NCBI RefSeq assembly: GCF_028769735.1
Contig: NC_088177.1
Coordinates: 20,032,599-20,096,598, forward strand
Origin: Zonotrichia leucophrys gambelii
Lineage: Eukaryota > Chordata > Aves > Passeriformes > Passerellidae
Direction of reading: 5' to 3'
DNA length: 64,000 nt
The translations under genes were made by a program, and so were the position numbers. Each line of letters begins with the position of its first letter. The first letter of the stretch is position 1. Below, in pieces: positions 28,025-41,566 of the stretch. Below the pieces are notes generated by a model that was given only the letters and a program-made list of their open reading frames with translations, made no database searches and was not told the DNA's origin.

Positions 28025-31000
28025 CTAAAGGGGAGGGAAGAAAAAAAGCAGCTTAGATAAATACTGTAAATATGCTAAAAATGTTTCAAACAACAGCAGT
28101 GTGGGGGTTTTTTATGAGTCATTACCTAGACTGCATCACTTCTAATGGACAAACTGAAATAACTACAGCTGTTCTATGTATCTCAGAGATATTCAATTTT
28201 TTTAAATTATGGAGGGGGAAATGCTCCACAAAGCTAAAGATAACAATTTGGGCATTAGTTTAGTCCCCTCTTTATGCAATCATCAATTAAGAATGGCCAA
28301 ACATAGATTACAATACTTTTATAAATACAGCGCAGCAGAAAAAGTAAAGATATTTGGATATTTCCTTTGTTTGAAGTGCTAAGCCTTTAAACTTTTATAG
28401 AGGTGGTTTCACTGATCATACTATCATTACTTAAAATTGAGCTTTGTAGAGAAATGGAACATAATAAATGGAACATAATAATAGGACACAGCATAAAACC
28501 ATTGTTGAGTATAAATGCCCTTTTCCCTACAAAACATGGCTGCCTGATAGGAACTCTGCACATGTGGCCATGGAATTCCATGTTTACTGTTTCTCACAGA
28601 CACCACAGCTTCTGACTCACTCCTGCAAGAAGCCAAGTCAGGATTGTTCAGCCTTGCTGTGACAACAGATTTCTATATATTCTGTAACTGGCAGTTCTGT
28701 CTTTAAGACTGCCTCAAACACAAGGGTTTGTGTCTTCCAGAATTAACACAGCTAACACATATGGACTATTTTTCCTATGCAACACAGAAACCCACAAGGC
28801 TTTAATGTGTAGCAGCCAGGCAAATTCAATGGAAACAATTTTTAAAATATGTAAATATAACTGAAGAAGACACTATTGTGTTTCACTCAAAAATTATAAC
28901 CATCTTGTGAGACCCAAACAGATGTTTACTTTAATACATGGCAGACATCAGCTAACAGAAGTCTTGTGAACAAATTTTATAGTACAGTAATTTCCTCGGT
29001 TATATAACTAAGACTACATACAACTAAGGGATATAGGACTGAGTAAGCAAGAGAAATCTCATATAATGAAACATTTAAAAAGAACTATTACTATATGAAT
29101 GCAAAGTAATCAAACACATCAGATGATCAAACAATGCCTATCATCTGAAATGCTGCTTTGCCCTTGCATGAATTCTTGGTCACTTAAGCTCTGAAATAGG
29201 ACCTAAAGGGAATGCCAGATGCAACAGAATTAATCTTTTAACTTCCTAACTTCAGGGCTCTTCCATCTTTGTGCAAAACATCTTTGCATCCTGGCACCTG
29301 GACCTTGCTGAAAGACTGAATATAAAACTAAATAAATTTTCATATGGAGAAACTATAACAAACTCCTAGGTCTCTAGCTCAGTTTACAGCCTACAAGCAC
29401 TTCTCAAAAATTACTTTTAAGCAAATGTCCCTGGGGGAAGGGAACAGAACAAGAGTTTTATGTAGGTAGGAACTTTTGACAGTTTTGCTACAAATTACCC
29501 CCTTAAGTAGAATGAAGATTTACTTTCTAAAATGCTTAATACTATTTCCTTAGGTAAAAAACTTACATACCAAGTGTTTGGAGGAAGAAATGATTTGATG
29601 GTTTGTGGGTGTTTGGTTTTGTTTTGTTTTTATACTGGGGGAGAACAACAATATCCTTTGAAATTCAGTATAAGCCAAAGCTCTGGTGAATTTTTCCTTT
29701 TTCCACATAACTACCAGGTATACTGGTTCTGTAAAACAAATTGAGTCTTACAAATATTTCCATAATCTTTTAAAATTGCACATAAAGATCCCTTTTATGA
29801 ATTCAGCTAAACAGCAAAAACAGGTATTTAAAGAACTTGTGAAACTGTATAAAAACCCAAGTGTTTTAACATGAGAAAGAAGAGAATCAAAACCTTACCT
29901 CAAGTGTCAGTTAAGACCATAACTTTCTTTTCAGAGCAGGACCACAGCATAAATCTATTCATGCTTTCTTTTCCATCTTTGCTTTACTTCCTCCAAACTC
30001 TGTCTAGATTTGCGATTACTTACCACTCCTTCCTCCAACTTAATCTAGATTTTGTATATTATTTTTCTCACTCTATTCCTTCTACCAGCAACTTAGAGGA
30101 ACCTGGGTAGATTGTTTTTCCTTGTTAGTAGGTTTTGTTCACCAAACCTTGTATTAGTGACACCTCCAGAGAAGCCTGACTTAAAGTGAATCCTATATTT
30201 TCTCCACAGCAAAAAATGCTGAATGTTCTCGATAGTGCGATAAAATCTATTTATTTAAGATGGGAGGACAATTTATTTACTTGTAGTGACGTGTACATCA
30301 TGTCCTGGGCTAGTCTGGCATAGATACGCATATTAGCTAGTTCTGGCACATCCAGAATTGATAATACTAATGAGTGCTTTCAAACAAAACACCCTTCTGC
30401 TTGTTTGTCAAGACACATAGCAGAGTTGCATATTGAGAAACACTGTACTGGGATCAAACTGGGATCTTTGTCTGCCTTTCAAAACACTACAAATGAGGTT
30501 TAATGGATTTTCCTTCATCTACAGAGAAAAATTTAACACACTGATCCTCTTATTACTCTTGAAACATGCACATGATAAATAAAGAGAACTTTTCAAAATC
30601 TGAGCATTAATGAATTGGCTAATTAATGTAATTCAAGTATTAACTGAACAGGTGAACTGTTAATGAAAAAATAAACATGTAAATACTTACCTGACATAAT
30701 CAACAAACCAAAATTATATACCCTTTCAAAACATACATTAAATATACTGCTAAGCATATATATATATATGTAAGGCCCAGAATTAAAATATTTAGAATAA
30801 AACATATAAAGCTCAAATTTAAAGAATTTGTAAATGCATGTGAGATTGTACAATCTGCCATTGTAAGTGTTGACCTATATATTCCTTCTTTTTAAGGTCC
30901 TCATATTTAAAAGCTATTAGTGGTGGTGTTTCAAATCTATAACTAGTGAAGTTTTGTCTTCATATAAACAGCAATCGTCTCCATTGAGCAAGTTTCACCT

Positions 31001-34000
31001 CAAATGAGCCAAATTTACTGCTCAGCAGTAGAATAAACACAGGAATTCATAACACATGCATTCCACTTACACATATTAAAATAAAAAGCCTTCTGTATTA
31101 TACCTGCTGTCATGGTATCTGTGGGGATGATGCTGCAAAACATCTTGAAGGAAACGTTCCATCAAGCTACTGGTACCCGTACGATTCCTACAGTATGTTG
31201 TAAAATGTCTGTGCTGGGAGCTGAAAATGTGCTGGGGAAAGATGCAACAGATGATTAGTCTAATACTACAGCTAACACACAGGCCTAGTCCTAAAAATTC
31301 CTTCCCAGGTTAAACGTTACACCATTGCTAGGAAAATATTTAAATAAAAAGAAAAATCTTCTTTTACTATTTTAAAATCTTAATTGAGATTTTTAAGTAT
31401 GTTTGGGCAGTCTCAAATAATACAAAAAGGTATTGAAGCATCTTTCTGAGTTGGAACTTAAATTAGTGGTTCTGGTAGCTGCTGACAAATCTCTTCTAAC
31501 TAGTACAAATACTCTCACAAATCCCACAGTTGCACACAAGTCTCTTAACCAGAACAAATATTATAAATGTATGTAAAAATTACTTATAATATTCTTGAAC
31601 TTAACATGAGCAAACATCCTGCAATTCACTCAAATTAACAATAATTTTCTTAAGTGCAGAAGATTAAATAGGCTTCTACTTTCTCATTAAAAAAGTCTGT
31701 AAGACAGGAGACTGACAAAAGAACTGAAAACGCTTGATCAAATGTCTCCAGCCTTGATATCAAAGATATTACTATAACCCTAGTACTTTAAAATATATAG
31801 AGATCTCAAGATTAAAGACACAGAGAAAATCATAATGGGTGCAATGTGTGGCACTTCAGAAAAGCAGCTGTGTGCCACTCCATCAGCATGTTCTACAAGA
31901 GGTAACAAATAAGCAACGGGTCTTCCTGAGGGCACATATCATGCAATTCACAAACAGCTCATTTTTCACTCAGTATTGGTTGTGTGGTGTAGAAACTGAT
32001 ATTTATGAGTTGATAAAGCCTTAGGTACTCCTTGCTATCTGCTGCCAAATTATGCAGAAGCTGCCTCACCTGTTCCAGATTACTGTAGTGTACGTGGCAA
32101 CAGTTGCAGTATCCTTGTCTACTTTGCACAGTGGATGCTCCAGGCCGAGGATGTTCTTGTCCTCTTCTGTGTAAACTGAAAGAAGCAGGTAATACTGTCA
32201 AGGCATGTTGTGTTGTTTAATCCATGTCCTTGGCATTGAAATTCTAAATATCTACCTTACTACACAGATGGGAAAAATTTGCAAGATAAATGGTTCCATT
32301 TTAGAACTGTAATGGTGAGACTATGCATTTTAAAGTATTCTCAAGAAAATTTCACTAAAAAACTTTTTTCTTAAATGCAGAACAAAGGATAACAGCTTAA
32401 AGGCACAGTTAGCTGAAATCTGAAAATAATTGCTTCTAAAGAAAAAGGCAATTTTTTCTTTTAATTTGTCTGTTTGTTAGTATTTTGAAATAAAAAGAAG
32501 AAAAGACAAAAAACACTTGACACCCCCACGGTAGTTTGGGGCACTACAACATGCCTTCCCCACAGTTTTTACCAGTGCATGGGTGTAAGATACAAAGGAC
32601 CTCCAATCATACACTTAATCCATTTTGTGTCACTGTCATCCATTACACAAGGTAACAGATAAGGCTGAAAAGCAGATTCTTCTCATTTTACTTTGTAAGC
32701 AGTAAGCTGGATGCCAGTTAGATCATCACCTAACTTACCTGCTACTGCTGTCCCACCGTGGAGAGCCCTCAGCACCATGTCTTTGGATTCCTACAGAAAA
32801 ACAAAAACAACAACCAAGAAATAACACATGTACAGAACACAAAAACCAACAGAGTATCAAGGACATGGAGAGTTTTACCTGCATCTAGCTACTTGTCTTA
32901 CATTGCATTTGTCAAAACTACTATTTTAAAGGAAGATAAAAGTTTTAGTAAGTTCAAAAAAGTGTGAAGAGATCCTTTTGTTATTAAAGTTCATCCAATA
33001 ACTTCATAAAATAAGCTTTACTTTTTCATAGCTGAGGTGAGTGAGTTTTTCTACTGATTTGTCCTTGGCAATCTACATTGGTACTGCAACATCCATGATT
33101 ACTGAGATAAAATGTAAAGTGTCTCAAACAGCTAACAATAGGACAAGAGAATTACACCTACATGGAAACTTTGTGGATGATTCAGAAGTCACTCCTTCCA
33201 TCTAAGTTCCATGATGAAATTTAAGAAATCAAAGTAAGCAATTGAACTACAAGATGAACTAATACTTCAACTGATAGTTATTACGTTTTTAAATGTAACT
33301 GCAACAAAAATTTCTTTGAACTTTTTCAACTTCTTACCTTGTGCTGAAGAAGCAGAAGCTTCATCAGATCGTTTGATTCTCTCAAACATCTGTAAATAAA
33401 AAATTTTTAAAGTCAGTAATTTTAGAAATTAATTTTTAAAAATTTTAAAGTCAGTAATTTTAAAGACATTTTAAAGACTGAAGCTCTTCCTTCAGTCCAA
33501 GCTTCTTTAAAAGCTCCAAACTGTTTCAGCTATAGACCAATACCTGATTTAAATAAAGCTGCATTCTAAAAAGAAACTTCTCCTTTACTAGGTTACCCTA
33601 ATGTTACATTCAGCAATACGTTCTAGCTTTGATAGAAGAGGCTAACTTTTAATTAATGAAATCAAATACTATACTTATGAGCAGAGCACACACTCTGTTA
33701 GGCTATTAAGCAGTAACCTTGTCAAATTAATTTAATTACTTAATTTCCTAAGTTGCCTTAACAATTAAGACGAGAGATATATGTGAGGAAACCCATATGA
33801 GACCTATACTACACAAAGTAATTATCTAGGCTGGAAAAGGAAGCCTTATTACTCAAAAGATCTGCCAATCAAATTTGAATCTCACAATTTTAAATAAAAA
33901 TATGACTGCAGCAACAAGCAGTTACATGCTTTGGGGTGTCCAAACACAAAGGACTTCCAGGTGTCACACAGGCCTTTTATGCTATGGAATGTAAACATTA

Positions 34001-36247
34001 AATCAGCTTTCTAGTACCTACCTTAGAGACACCAGCCTTCCTCATGCACCAAAGCTGACTCCAGACTAGCAAGCAATAAATGTCAAACAGGAGGCCATTT
34101 GCAGTGCAGGACACTTCTCTCATCCCATCTGGCAACATGGAAGTTAAAGAGCCTTTTAAAATAACATTAATAATGCATGTTTTCCATGCCCTAAGGCATG
34201 TAAATTTTTCTGTACCATTTTGCAAACAGTTGAACAAATGGATAAATCTTTTTGAAGTCTACAGCACATCTTTTTTTAATATGGAAGTAATTTTGACAGT
34301 CTTTCCTATATAAATGTTAACCATTCCTTCTGGAATAACTTTGTGTCTTCTTTCTTCCTCATGGGCCCTGTGTACTAAACACTGTTGTCCTTTCTGAGAC
34401 TATGCACTGCTCATGATAAAATACTTGAGCTGTTATAGCAGTTATGGTCAGAAAGAATATCTTAATAGCTCAATTTTAAACAGCCCCTCACCAAAACAAC
34501 ATAATCCACCAAAACACCAAACTCCTTCTACTTCCAATTGTGTTGCAATTTATGTAATAATATTAAAAAACAAATTAACAAGAAGCCCCAGCTGTTCCAA
34601 TAAACCTTTTCATCTGGCAGCTGAGAAAAGGTTTTTTGACAGATCAACTGATCTCAACAGTCCTGTTCTATTTCCTACACACTGCCAGGATCTGAAAGAA
34701 AGTGAAGGAAAAACACAGAAAACTATCACTCATGACGGATGCCTTAGGTAAAATCACTTGTTCTACCTGCTTGAAGTCAACTTCCTGCTATTTTAAGTCT
34801 TACTGTAGACATACAATGTTATGATAAAGCTACAAGTGTAGCAACCGCAGAGGAGGCACCCAGGCAGCTCCACAGCCAGCAGGGGACACCACAACCATTC
34901 ATCCCCACCCACTGCTCCAAAAGGAGATTAAAGACACACCAACGTTTAGTTCCGTCTCAAAGATGCTGAGGAGAGGTAACTGCAGTATGTTGGAGAATGG
35001 AGGAAAATCTGTTGTCTTAGAGGAGTTTCTTAGAGGAAAACCTATTCTCTTTATATTAGTGTTTTGAAAAACCCCAAGTGTACAGGATATACAGCTTGCT
35101 TACCATCTGAAGTTAAACTTAACCCACAAGCTAATAAAATTAAGGAGACCTACTATGTAGATGCCTTGTTTATGTTGCTAAAATCTGGATTGCCTGAGAG
35201 CCTTACTTTTTTAAAACAGGGACTACAGCTAAAGGATTTTTCAGATTTTCAAGGAAAGACTGCATAATTCTGCCTTAGTTAAGATATTTACAGTGGGAAC
35301 TATCTTAAAGTGTTGGATCAAGAATAAATAAATACTATCTGTTCAAGATAAAGCTTAAATGTTTTACAACAAAAAAAAAAATCCTTTAAATTGTAACAAA
35401 TGTATAAACAACCAGTTACATGCAGAAATATTATTTGATTTTGTAAAACTCTAATCAAGCTATTTTAGCAGCTGTCTCTAAAACCAATGCTTCGTTTTGG
35501 CTTCATTGAACTACTCTATGTACAGCAGGTAGAGAATGAAAATCTTCAGTCATATTTAATAACACAACCAAAAGATATGAAACACATTAAAATTTTAAAA
35601 AATAATTTAAAAGAAAAAAAAATCAGTGCTGTATTCTGATAGTATTTGGGCGTCAAAGGCATCAGATAAACTCTCCAGAGTGTCTAGAGTGACACTCCCG
35701 ACAGTAACACTCTTGTACCGCAACAAGTAAAATAAAAAGGGTGAAAAGGCAATAAAAACTGCTCCTCGAAATACACCCCATAAACACCTCAGCCCCCGCT
35801 TCACCTGAGAGCAGCTGCGCTGGGCAGGCAGGGGAGAACAAGTCCCTCCCCTAAGCAGAGGCACGGCCAAGTGCCTTCCCACAGCGCTACCACTGCAGGG
35901 AGGGAGGCGGCAGCTCCGCTCAGGAGCGGCCTCTGCCCCGTGGCCTCACCGCAAGGCGCGGGTCCGGTCCCGTCCCGGCCGCACCGAGCCCGTGGTGCCC
36001 GCCTGGCCTCGCCCCGTCTCCCGCCGGGCCCCCCGCCCGAAAGCCGAGGGGCCGGGACCGGCTGTGCCCGCGGGAGCTCCGCCCGCCCCGCCCCGCCGGG
36101 AGCCGCCACCCGCGGCCGGGCGCTGAGGGGCCGCTGAGGCGGTCGAGCACTCGTCCGCCCGCTCCCGGTTCCCCGCTGCCGGCGCCGGCTCACCTCCATC
36201 ATTCCCCGCTCGCTCTCCAGTGCCGCCCTGGGGTCAAGGGACGCCAT
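25207..36247 (-). CDS. ZDBF2: ZDBF2, DBF4-type zinc-finger protein 2; six coding exons (1,069 aa)
   Basis: Exons at 36247-36194, 33389-33338, 32790-32739, 32175-32070, 31231-31104 and 28024-25207 join in one frame (3,210 nt including TAG). Every intron has GT...AG ends. The DBF-type finger is C76-x2-C79-x9-H89-x5-H95 ([15 protein letters not shown] | HIFSSQH), split exactly between exons 4 and 5. It is followed by [16 protein letters not shown], a strong ZDBF2 signature. Further conserved blocks are [14 protein letters not shown] (from about residue 517), [15 protein letters not shown] (751-765) and [13 protein letters not shown] (777-789). Lys/Arg-rich segments near 560-575 and toward the C-terminus look like nuclear localisation signals. 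The finger type is shared with DBF4 (CDC7 regulator), but the molecular role of ZDBF2 is not well defined. In placental mammals it is imprinted, and mouse work links it to growth and feeding. The protein is about half the mammalian length (about 2,350 aa). Confidence 0.93.
28025..31103 (-). other. ZDBF2: ZDBF2 intron 5
   Basis: About 3.1 kb, AT-rich, donor GTATAA and acceptor TTTAG. It contains a TA dinucleotide run at about 30757-30769. No gene or transposon was recognised inside. Confidence 0.85.
31104..31231 (-). CDS. ZDBF2: ZDBF2 exon 5 (second half of zinc finger)
   Basis: 128 nt, with acceptor ...TTTCCCCAG and donor AG|GTATAA. It encodes [10 protein letters not shown] and then [20 protein letters not shown]. 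It contributes the two zinc-binding histidines of the DBF finger and the conserved helix after it. Confidence 0.95.
32070..32175 (-). CDS. ZDBF2: ZDBF2 exon 4 (first half of zinc finger)
   Basis: 106 nt, with acceptor TTTCAG and donor CAG|GTGAGG. It encodes [18 protein letters not shown] followed by [17 protein letters not shown]. It carries the two zinc-binding cysteines and joins exon 5 in phase 0. Confidence 0.95.
32739..32790 (-). CDS. ZDBF2: ZDBF2 exon 3
   Basis: 52 nt, with acceptor TTTTCTGTAG and donor AG|GTAAGT. It encodes [17 protein letters not shown] between shared codons and keeps the frame from exon 2 into exon 4. Recognition rests on splice sites and frame rather than on a conserved domain. 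Confidence 0.85.
33338..33389 (-). CDS. ZDBF2: ZDBF2 exon 2
   Basis: 52 nt, with acceptor TTTACAG immediately before ATG and donor AAG|GTAAGA. It encodes [17 protein letters not shown]. The Met at its first codon could also serve as a downstream start, but exon 1 joins in frame (phase 0) and supplies an earlier one. Confidence 0.85.
33404..33462. repeat. Short direct repeat in ZDBF2 intron 1
   Basis: The sequence TTTAAAGTCAGTAATTTTA occurs twice, 38 bases apart, just upstream (on the minus strand) of the exon 2 acceptor. Confidence 0.8.
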
Positions 36248-36520
36248 CCTCTGCTTCCTGCTCCGGGTCGGCGGGCCGCGCCCCGCGAAGGGAATGGCGG
36301 GAGCTGCGGTTCCCGGGCCGCTGCTCCCGGCCCGGCGCGGGCGCCTCCTTCCCTCAGCGCCGCGCTCCGCCCGCCCGGGCTCCCGGCCCGCAGCCGCCAT
36401 GCGGCCGGGCTGTCGGAGCTGGCTCGGCGCGCCTCGCACGGAGCCCCGAAGCCCCAGAGCCTCGCTTCCTGCAGCGCAGGCGCTGTATAACTGCCCCAGA
36501 ACACCTCGGGGTGGCGTCTT
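35800..36520 (-). promoter_or_regulatory. ZDBF2: CpG island: ZDBF2 promoter, first exon and start of intron 1
   Basis: Composition changes abruptly to GC/CpG-rich between about 35,800 and 36,520, straddling the ZDBF2 start codon. Several GGGCGG/CCGCCC boxes are present. Transcription toward lower coordinates is shown by the exon 1 donor at 36194. A divergent plus-strand transcript is possible but no plus-strand exon was recognised. Confidence 0.8.
36194..36247 (-). CDS. ZDBF2: ZDBF2 exon 1 (start codon)
   Basis: 54 coding nt inside the CpG island: [18 protein letters not shown], then donor GAG|GTGAGC. The ATG context (A at -3, G at +4) is good. The same frame is open further upstream to an ATG at 36439, so a longer N-terminus is possible. 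I prefer the 36247 start for its better context and because the upstream stretch is low-complexity Ala/Gly/Arg/Pro. Confidence 0.75.
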
Positions 36521-39500
36521 TTGTCAGCCCCGGCAGGGTGGTTTTGGTTATGGAAAAGTAACCTCTTAGCTGAGTTTCATTTCAACAACTGTACTAGTCA
36601 TTTTCTCCTTCAAAACACACTATTTCATATACTTGAAAGTAAGCTAAAGCGTTAACTAATTTTATTTTATTTTCGGCCATTAAAAGTAGCTTGCTTTACA
36701 CAGTGTGAATTGTTCAAGTAGGTTTTATCAGAACGTTAAAGTCTGACTTTACCAGAGTTAATACTAGAGCTGCTTTCCTTCTAAGTGGGCTTAAGAATGT
36801 GACCTTACCTCAGGTTCTCTTATATTCATTTACAGAGTTTTGAACGTTTATCTCATCTCCTGTGGGAAACCAGCCATTGCATATTTCTCTCATTATGCTG
36901 AAGCAGCAGGGTGTTTTCAGTAATCCAGGCAGACACAAAGTCAACACAACACCCTTATGTGTGAAGACAGGTGCAGATACAGGCTTGGATTGTGCAATGG
37001 AGGAAAAACAATCCTGAATGTACTGCAATACAGAAAATTTAAAGAAGTTGCTGTTAAAAGGCTCTGCTGTGTGGCTATGTGATTATGAAACCATGGCTTA
37101 GAAATGTCCACCCACGCTGAGCAAGTAATTCAATACAAATTTCACATGACAGAAGAGTAGGAGAAGGCCGCTCTTTAGGAAGGTTGGATTTAGTTGCTGT
37201 TGGATTCTTTTGATACATGCATGCCTATGAATACATCTTTCTTGCTGAAAAATAAATATTTATTACAAAACAAAAGTTGCCTGATGATATTTTGTTGCCT
37301 AGTACGATACACAACTTGGGAAAACTGGAACTTTCGGCTGAGAGCATTTGCACGCATGGAAGGCTCAGGCACATGCCCAAATTATTGCACATCAGCAGAG
37401 CTTCATTGTTTAAACATGTGGCAAATACATATATAGACATGTTATCTTAGGCTAAAATAGTTTACTTTTATGGTGGTTTATGGCAGGATTAGTGAGTTAC
37501 TGTGGCTCTGCTAACTCCATGGTTTATTGAAACAAAGGAAGCTTGGTTACATAGCTAAGGCACTGATGTTTTTTTTTCCAGAATGGATCATATGAAACAA
37601 GCCCTTTTTAGCTGTGAGAAATCGATTCACTCTGTCTTATAATGCCATACAACATGTCCTCAGAATATTCCTGAATATTTTTGCAAGATAGAATGTAATT
37701 TTCTATCTCTTGGACTGTCACTGAAAGATATCAGAATTTAGGCATGTGTTGCCAAGTGTTTCTTAGCTTTCAACTCTTTCTGTATTTATGAGGTAGAGGT
37801 TGCACCTTGATTCAAATTCATGTAAGGCATTGAGAGAGATTACTGTCCTTCAGTCTCCTCTTCCCAGCTAGGGAACTACTCCTCACATATGAACATTGAG
37901 TAGGGCTGACAATCTTCCCTTCCTCTTAAAAAATTATACTTTCTCTTGATGTAAGCCTCAGACTTTTTTTTTCTCTTTGCTGGTGTCTTTTCTCATATAT
38001 TCAGAGTTTAAAAACTGCCCCATACCTTTCACTGCACTGCTTCCTACTTTTACTTTGATTTGTTGTAGTTTTCGCTTCTGTTATCCAAATGTAAGTCAAA
38101 GTTGTACCTATGAAATCATTTAGACAAATTAACAGACTCTTTCCTAAAGAGTGTCAGATTGCTTCCAACAGCTGGGTTCAGATTGGAAAAGAGAGAATGT
38201 GATGAAAGAAAATCAAGCTTGGTAAAACTAGCTGGCAGGAAATTCTTGGCTAGGTTTTTCGTTTGTTGCATATGTACTTTATGCATTCTGATGTTATAAG
38301 CCTAATTTATCTTAAATAGTTGTTTTGGTAAAGTTCTTCAAAGGATCTGAGCTAAGTGTTGACTGACTGACTGACAGCTGAAGGTCTGGGGCTTGAGCCA
38401 TGCACAAGTTACTTTTGCCAAATGTTCCCAAGGATGGGTTGATGGTTTTAGCCTGGATTGTAACAAGGCAGTGTGACTGTGTGTGTAGATACTAGAGAAC
38501 TTCACATTCTGAGTAACCTTGGGGAAGAAGTATCTTTCCAACTTTACACTTGAGTGGCTGTTCCATAGTGCCTGGCACTGTATTAAAACCTTTAATTCCT
38601 AAGAAATAATTGTAGTCTTTCTCTGAAAAATCTGATGTTGGCTATTGGCTGATATCAGGTATGAGACTTATGGAACAATTATCTGGTCCTCTGTGGTATT
38701 CTAGTTTTCCACTTTATTATGAATTTTGTGGTATTTAATAAGGTTCTTCAAAGTAAAAGAAAATGATTCCTCGCAAGTGTAAAAGGTAAGGATAATCTCT
38801 TCACAAACCAGAGCTTCTTGTTTTCTTTGCTCTCCTTTTCTCAAACAGTTTGCTGGGATTGACAGATTACTATTACACATTGATTCTTCTCTATTATAAG
38901 TATTTTTCTCATTTTTGAATGAAAAATGTATATTTAAAAAAAATAATAATGGTCTTTTATTTACTTGGATATGGCACTGAAACAAAATTAAAACCAAAAC
39001 CAATTTTTTTCTCTTTTTCTTAATTGTTTAATCAATCGCAAAGCTTGACAATTATGCAATAATTGGTACATGATCAGATAGTGACCAAGAAAAAAATTTG
39101 ATATATCATTAAGAAGCTTTAAAAGACAGCTTAAAAAATAATTTTTGAAATGCATGGGCTAATCATTTTTTCCTAAAAATATTATTTTACTTTCTTGTAA
39201 TCAAGCCTTATGTTTTTTAAAGGTGACTTGAAATATGAAACAGTTTGACTCTTTTTCCAATATCTTATTAGAAGAAAATACTTCTCTAGTCAATTTTTAA
39301 TTGATATTTGGAAGCCATGCTGCTGCTTTCACAGGCTTGCCTTGTCAGTTTGTGGGTTCTTTGCAATTTTTTCCACTAAAATTGCTCTCTGTATTTTATT
39401 TCTGTATACATGTACAGAATGTAGAGATTTTTTTTTTTATAATAGTGCTGAGAAAAATTCTGGGATGCACTGATCCCAGAGGGTTTTATTACTGCTGTTA

Positions 39501-41566
39501 GGACTGCTGTTGCTGTTCGTTTGCTGGCAGAAGGAGCAGCTGAGGAGATAACTCTGAAAGGATTGCTTTAAACAGTATGGCTACAAAATGTATCCAAATC
39601 CAGTGCTTTCAGAAACTTTCTGTATGATGGGCTTCTAATCATCTTACATTAGATTTCAAATCTATACCTTAGCTCTGCTACATGTTTTAAGTCTCCCCAT
39701 CAGCTTAAATTAACTTGTTTTTAGGGTGTTCTTTTCTAAAAGAAAATGTAAAGAAAATAAACCAGCAGTTGAGAAGTTTGTATGCTAAAGAGCATTCTGT
39801 TTTCAGAGAACAGATTTTAATAAAATGAATAGTTTCCTGTTACAGTAATTTCTGTTTTCAGTTTATGATCAGTCAGTTAATCTCTCCAAAATAACTCTGC
39901 CTGATTTTTTAGGGCAGTGACATGAAGGAAGGATCTGAGTCAGTAATTAGGCTGTAGGTGTCTGCTCATGAATTGCAGGATATTCTTTGGCCTTCATGTT
40001 GTGCATGGAGTTTTTTATAGCTTCAAAAAAAAATGTTCCTTAGAATTTCTCTATTCTGTTTTCCATTGTTTCATATTTACTTCCAAATATAACACCAATT
40101 TTAAAATTGTCTGATTGATGTAGTCAGATTGACCCTTGAGAACGGCAAGATTTTCTCAAGTATTATTGTTGATTACCAAATTACTTGGAACAGTATGATA
40201 ATTTCTGGCATGTATTTGCTGGAAGATGCAATTGAAAGTCATAAAATTACTCACTTTCCTCCATGCTGAAGGGGACTCTGCAGGCTGAGAGCCTTCAGCT
40301 CTGAAGGGAACAGAAACACCAGAGGTTCTTGTGCTAACCACAGTCAGATAACATGATGGAAATACACTTATACTCAGCACTGAGTTAATCTGGTCTGCAT
40401 AGCACAATGTTTGCTTTAGCCTGTTTTAAACCATCCATTTTATTAACAGAAAAGATAACAAATGAATGTGGCTTTTAAATCAAATGCCAATGTGAGTACT
40501 GAAATATTTTAAATAAGTATAGTAGATGACTAATACTCCCTTATAGCCTACCTCACATTTTGTCACAGTAGGAACTCAAGGCATTTTTGCAAAAGTAAAT
40601 ATTAATTCCCATTACCCCAGAAGTCAATAATGTCTTTCTGATACAAAGAGATTATTTTCTCAAAACTGCTTGGAAGGTTATTAATTCTGTTTATCAAGAA
40701 TTTTCAAGCTTCCATAAGTTTCAAACCAGCTTTTACCCTGGTCATATTCTGAATTAAATGTTTATATATATCCATTTTAATGGAACTTTTCTGATTTTAA
40801 ATAGATGGATATGAATTTAAGGTAATCTGGAATGTAAAATGCTTCTGCAGGTTCCTTGTCTGTAGTGCAATCTTTAGGAGTTGAGGAGTTCCAAATATAT
40901 GCTATTATGTTGAGTCAGTGGATGTTCTGCAGTTTAAGGTGGGGTCAAAATGTATTCCCAAGGAAGTTAAGTAAGTGCTGTTTTTCTCTGCTCTGGCTGT
41001 TCTAAATAATGTTAAACTTTTTTAATGTTCCTGCAATAAACCACATAAGATATTCTCTTACATCTGAGAAAAAGTGGACTCTCTACTTTGCTCTACCATG
41101 GGAATAATTTAAAGAAAGTTTTCTTTATCCTATTCAGGAAGCAAGCAGAAAGTTAAAAAAGAGAAGTTCTGGGTTTTTTTCCCAAGGACAAAACCTAATT
41201 TTAGGCTAAGAATGCTGGTATGCAAAAACATTAGCCTTTGAAAAAAGTCTCTTTCTCTTATAGTTTGAAAACACAGAGGTTTTCATACAAAAATTTTAAA
41301 AGGGAGAAAAAGAACTTTTAAACAAAAAGCCTTTCATTTGATTTGTGTTTCTTCAGCATTTCACATACTATTACTCTGGATCAGAGTTTAGCCTCTTTTT
41401 TTTTTTTTTGATCTGTTCCATGTTGTAAGATTGTCTGGTTTTATAATACTGAAGTAATTGGAGTTCAGTTTCTGGTTTGCACCCAAGGTTCATACAATTA
41501 GTGTAATTTCCCTTTGCCCAGTCTCTCAACCTGAAATGGAGAAGTGGCTGTTCCCTTCTCCACAAG
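36521..41566. other. Intergenic DNA between ZDBF2 and CMKLR2; no gene seen
   Basis: AT-rich, non-coding. A (TGAC)4-like run lies at about 38361-38376 and there are several poly-T tracts. Nothing else was recognised. Confidence 0.6.

Larger units (their letters stand above)
31232..36193 (-). other. ZDBF2: ZDBF2 introns 1-4
   Basis: Four introns: 36193-33390 (2.8 kb), 33337-32791 (547 nt), 32738-32176 (563 nt) and 32069-31232 (838 nt). They are AT-rich and non-coding. The 3' end of intron 1 lies in the duplicated TTTTTAAAGTCAGTAATTTTA region (33404-33424 and 33442-33462). The first few hundred bases of intron 1 (about 35800-36193) belong to the CpG island. Confidence 0.85.
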
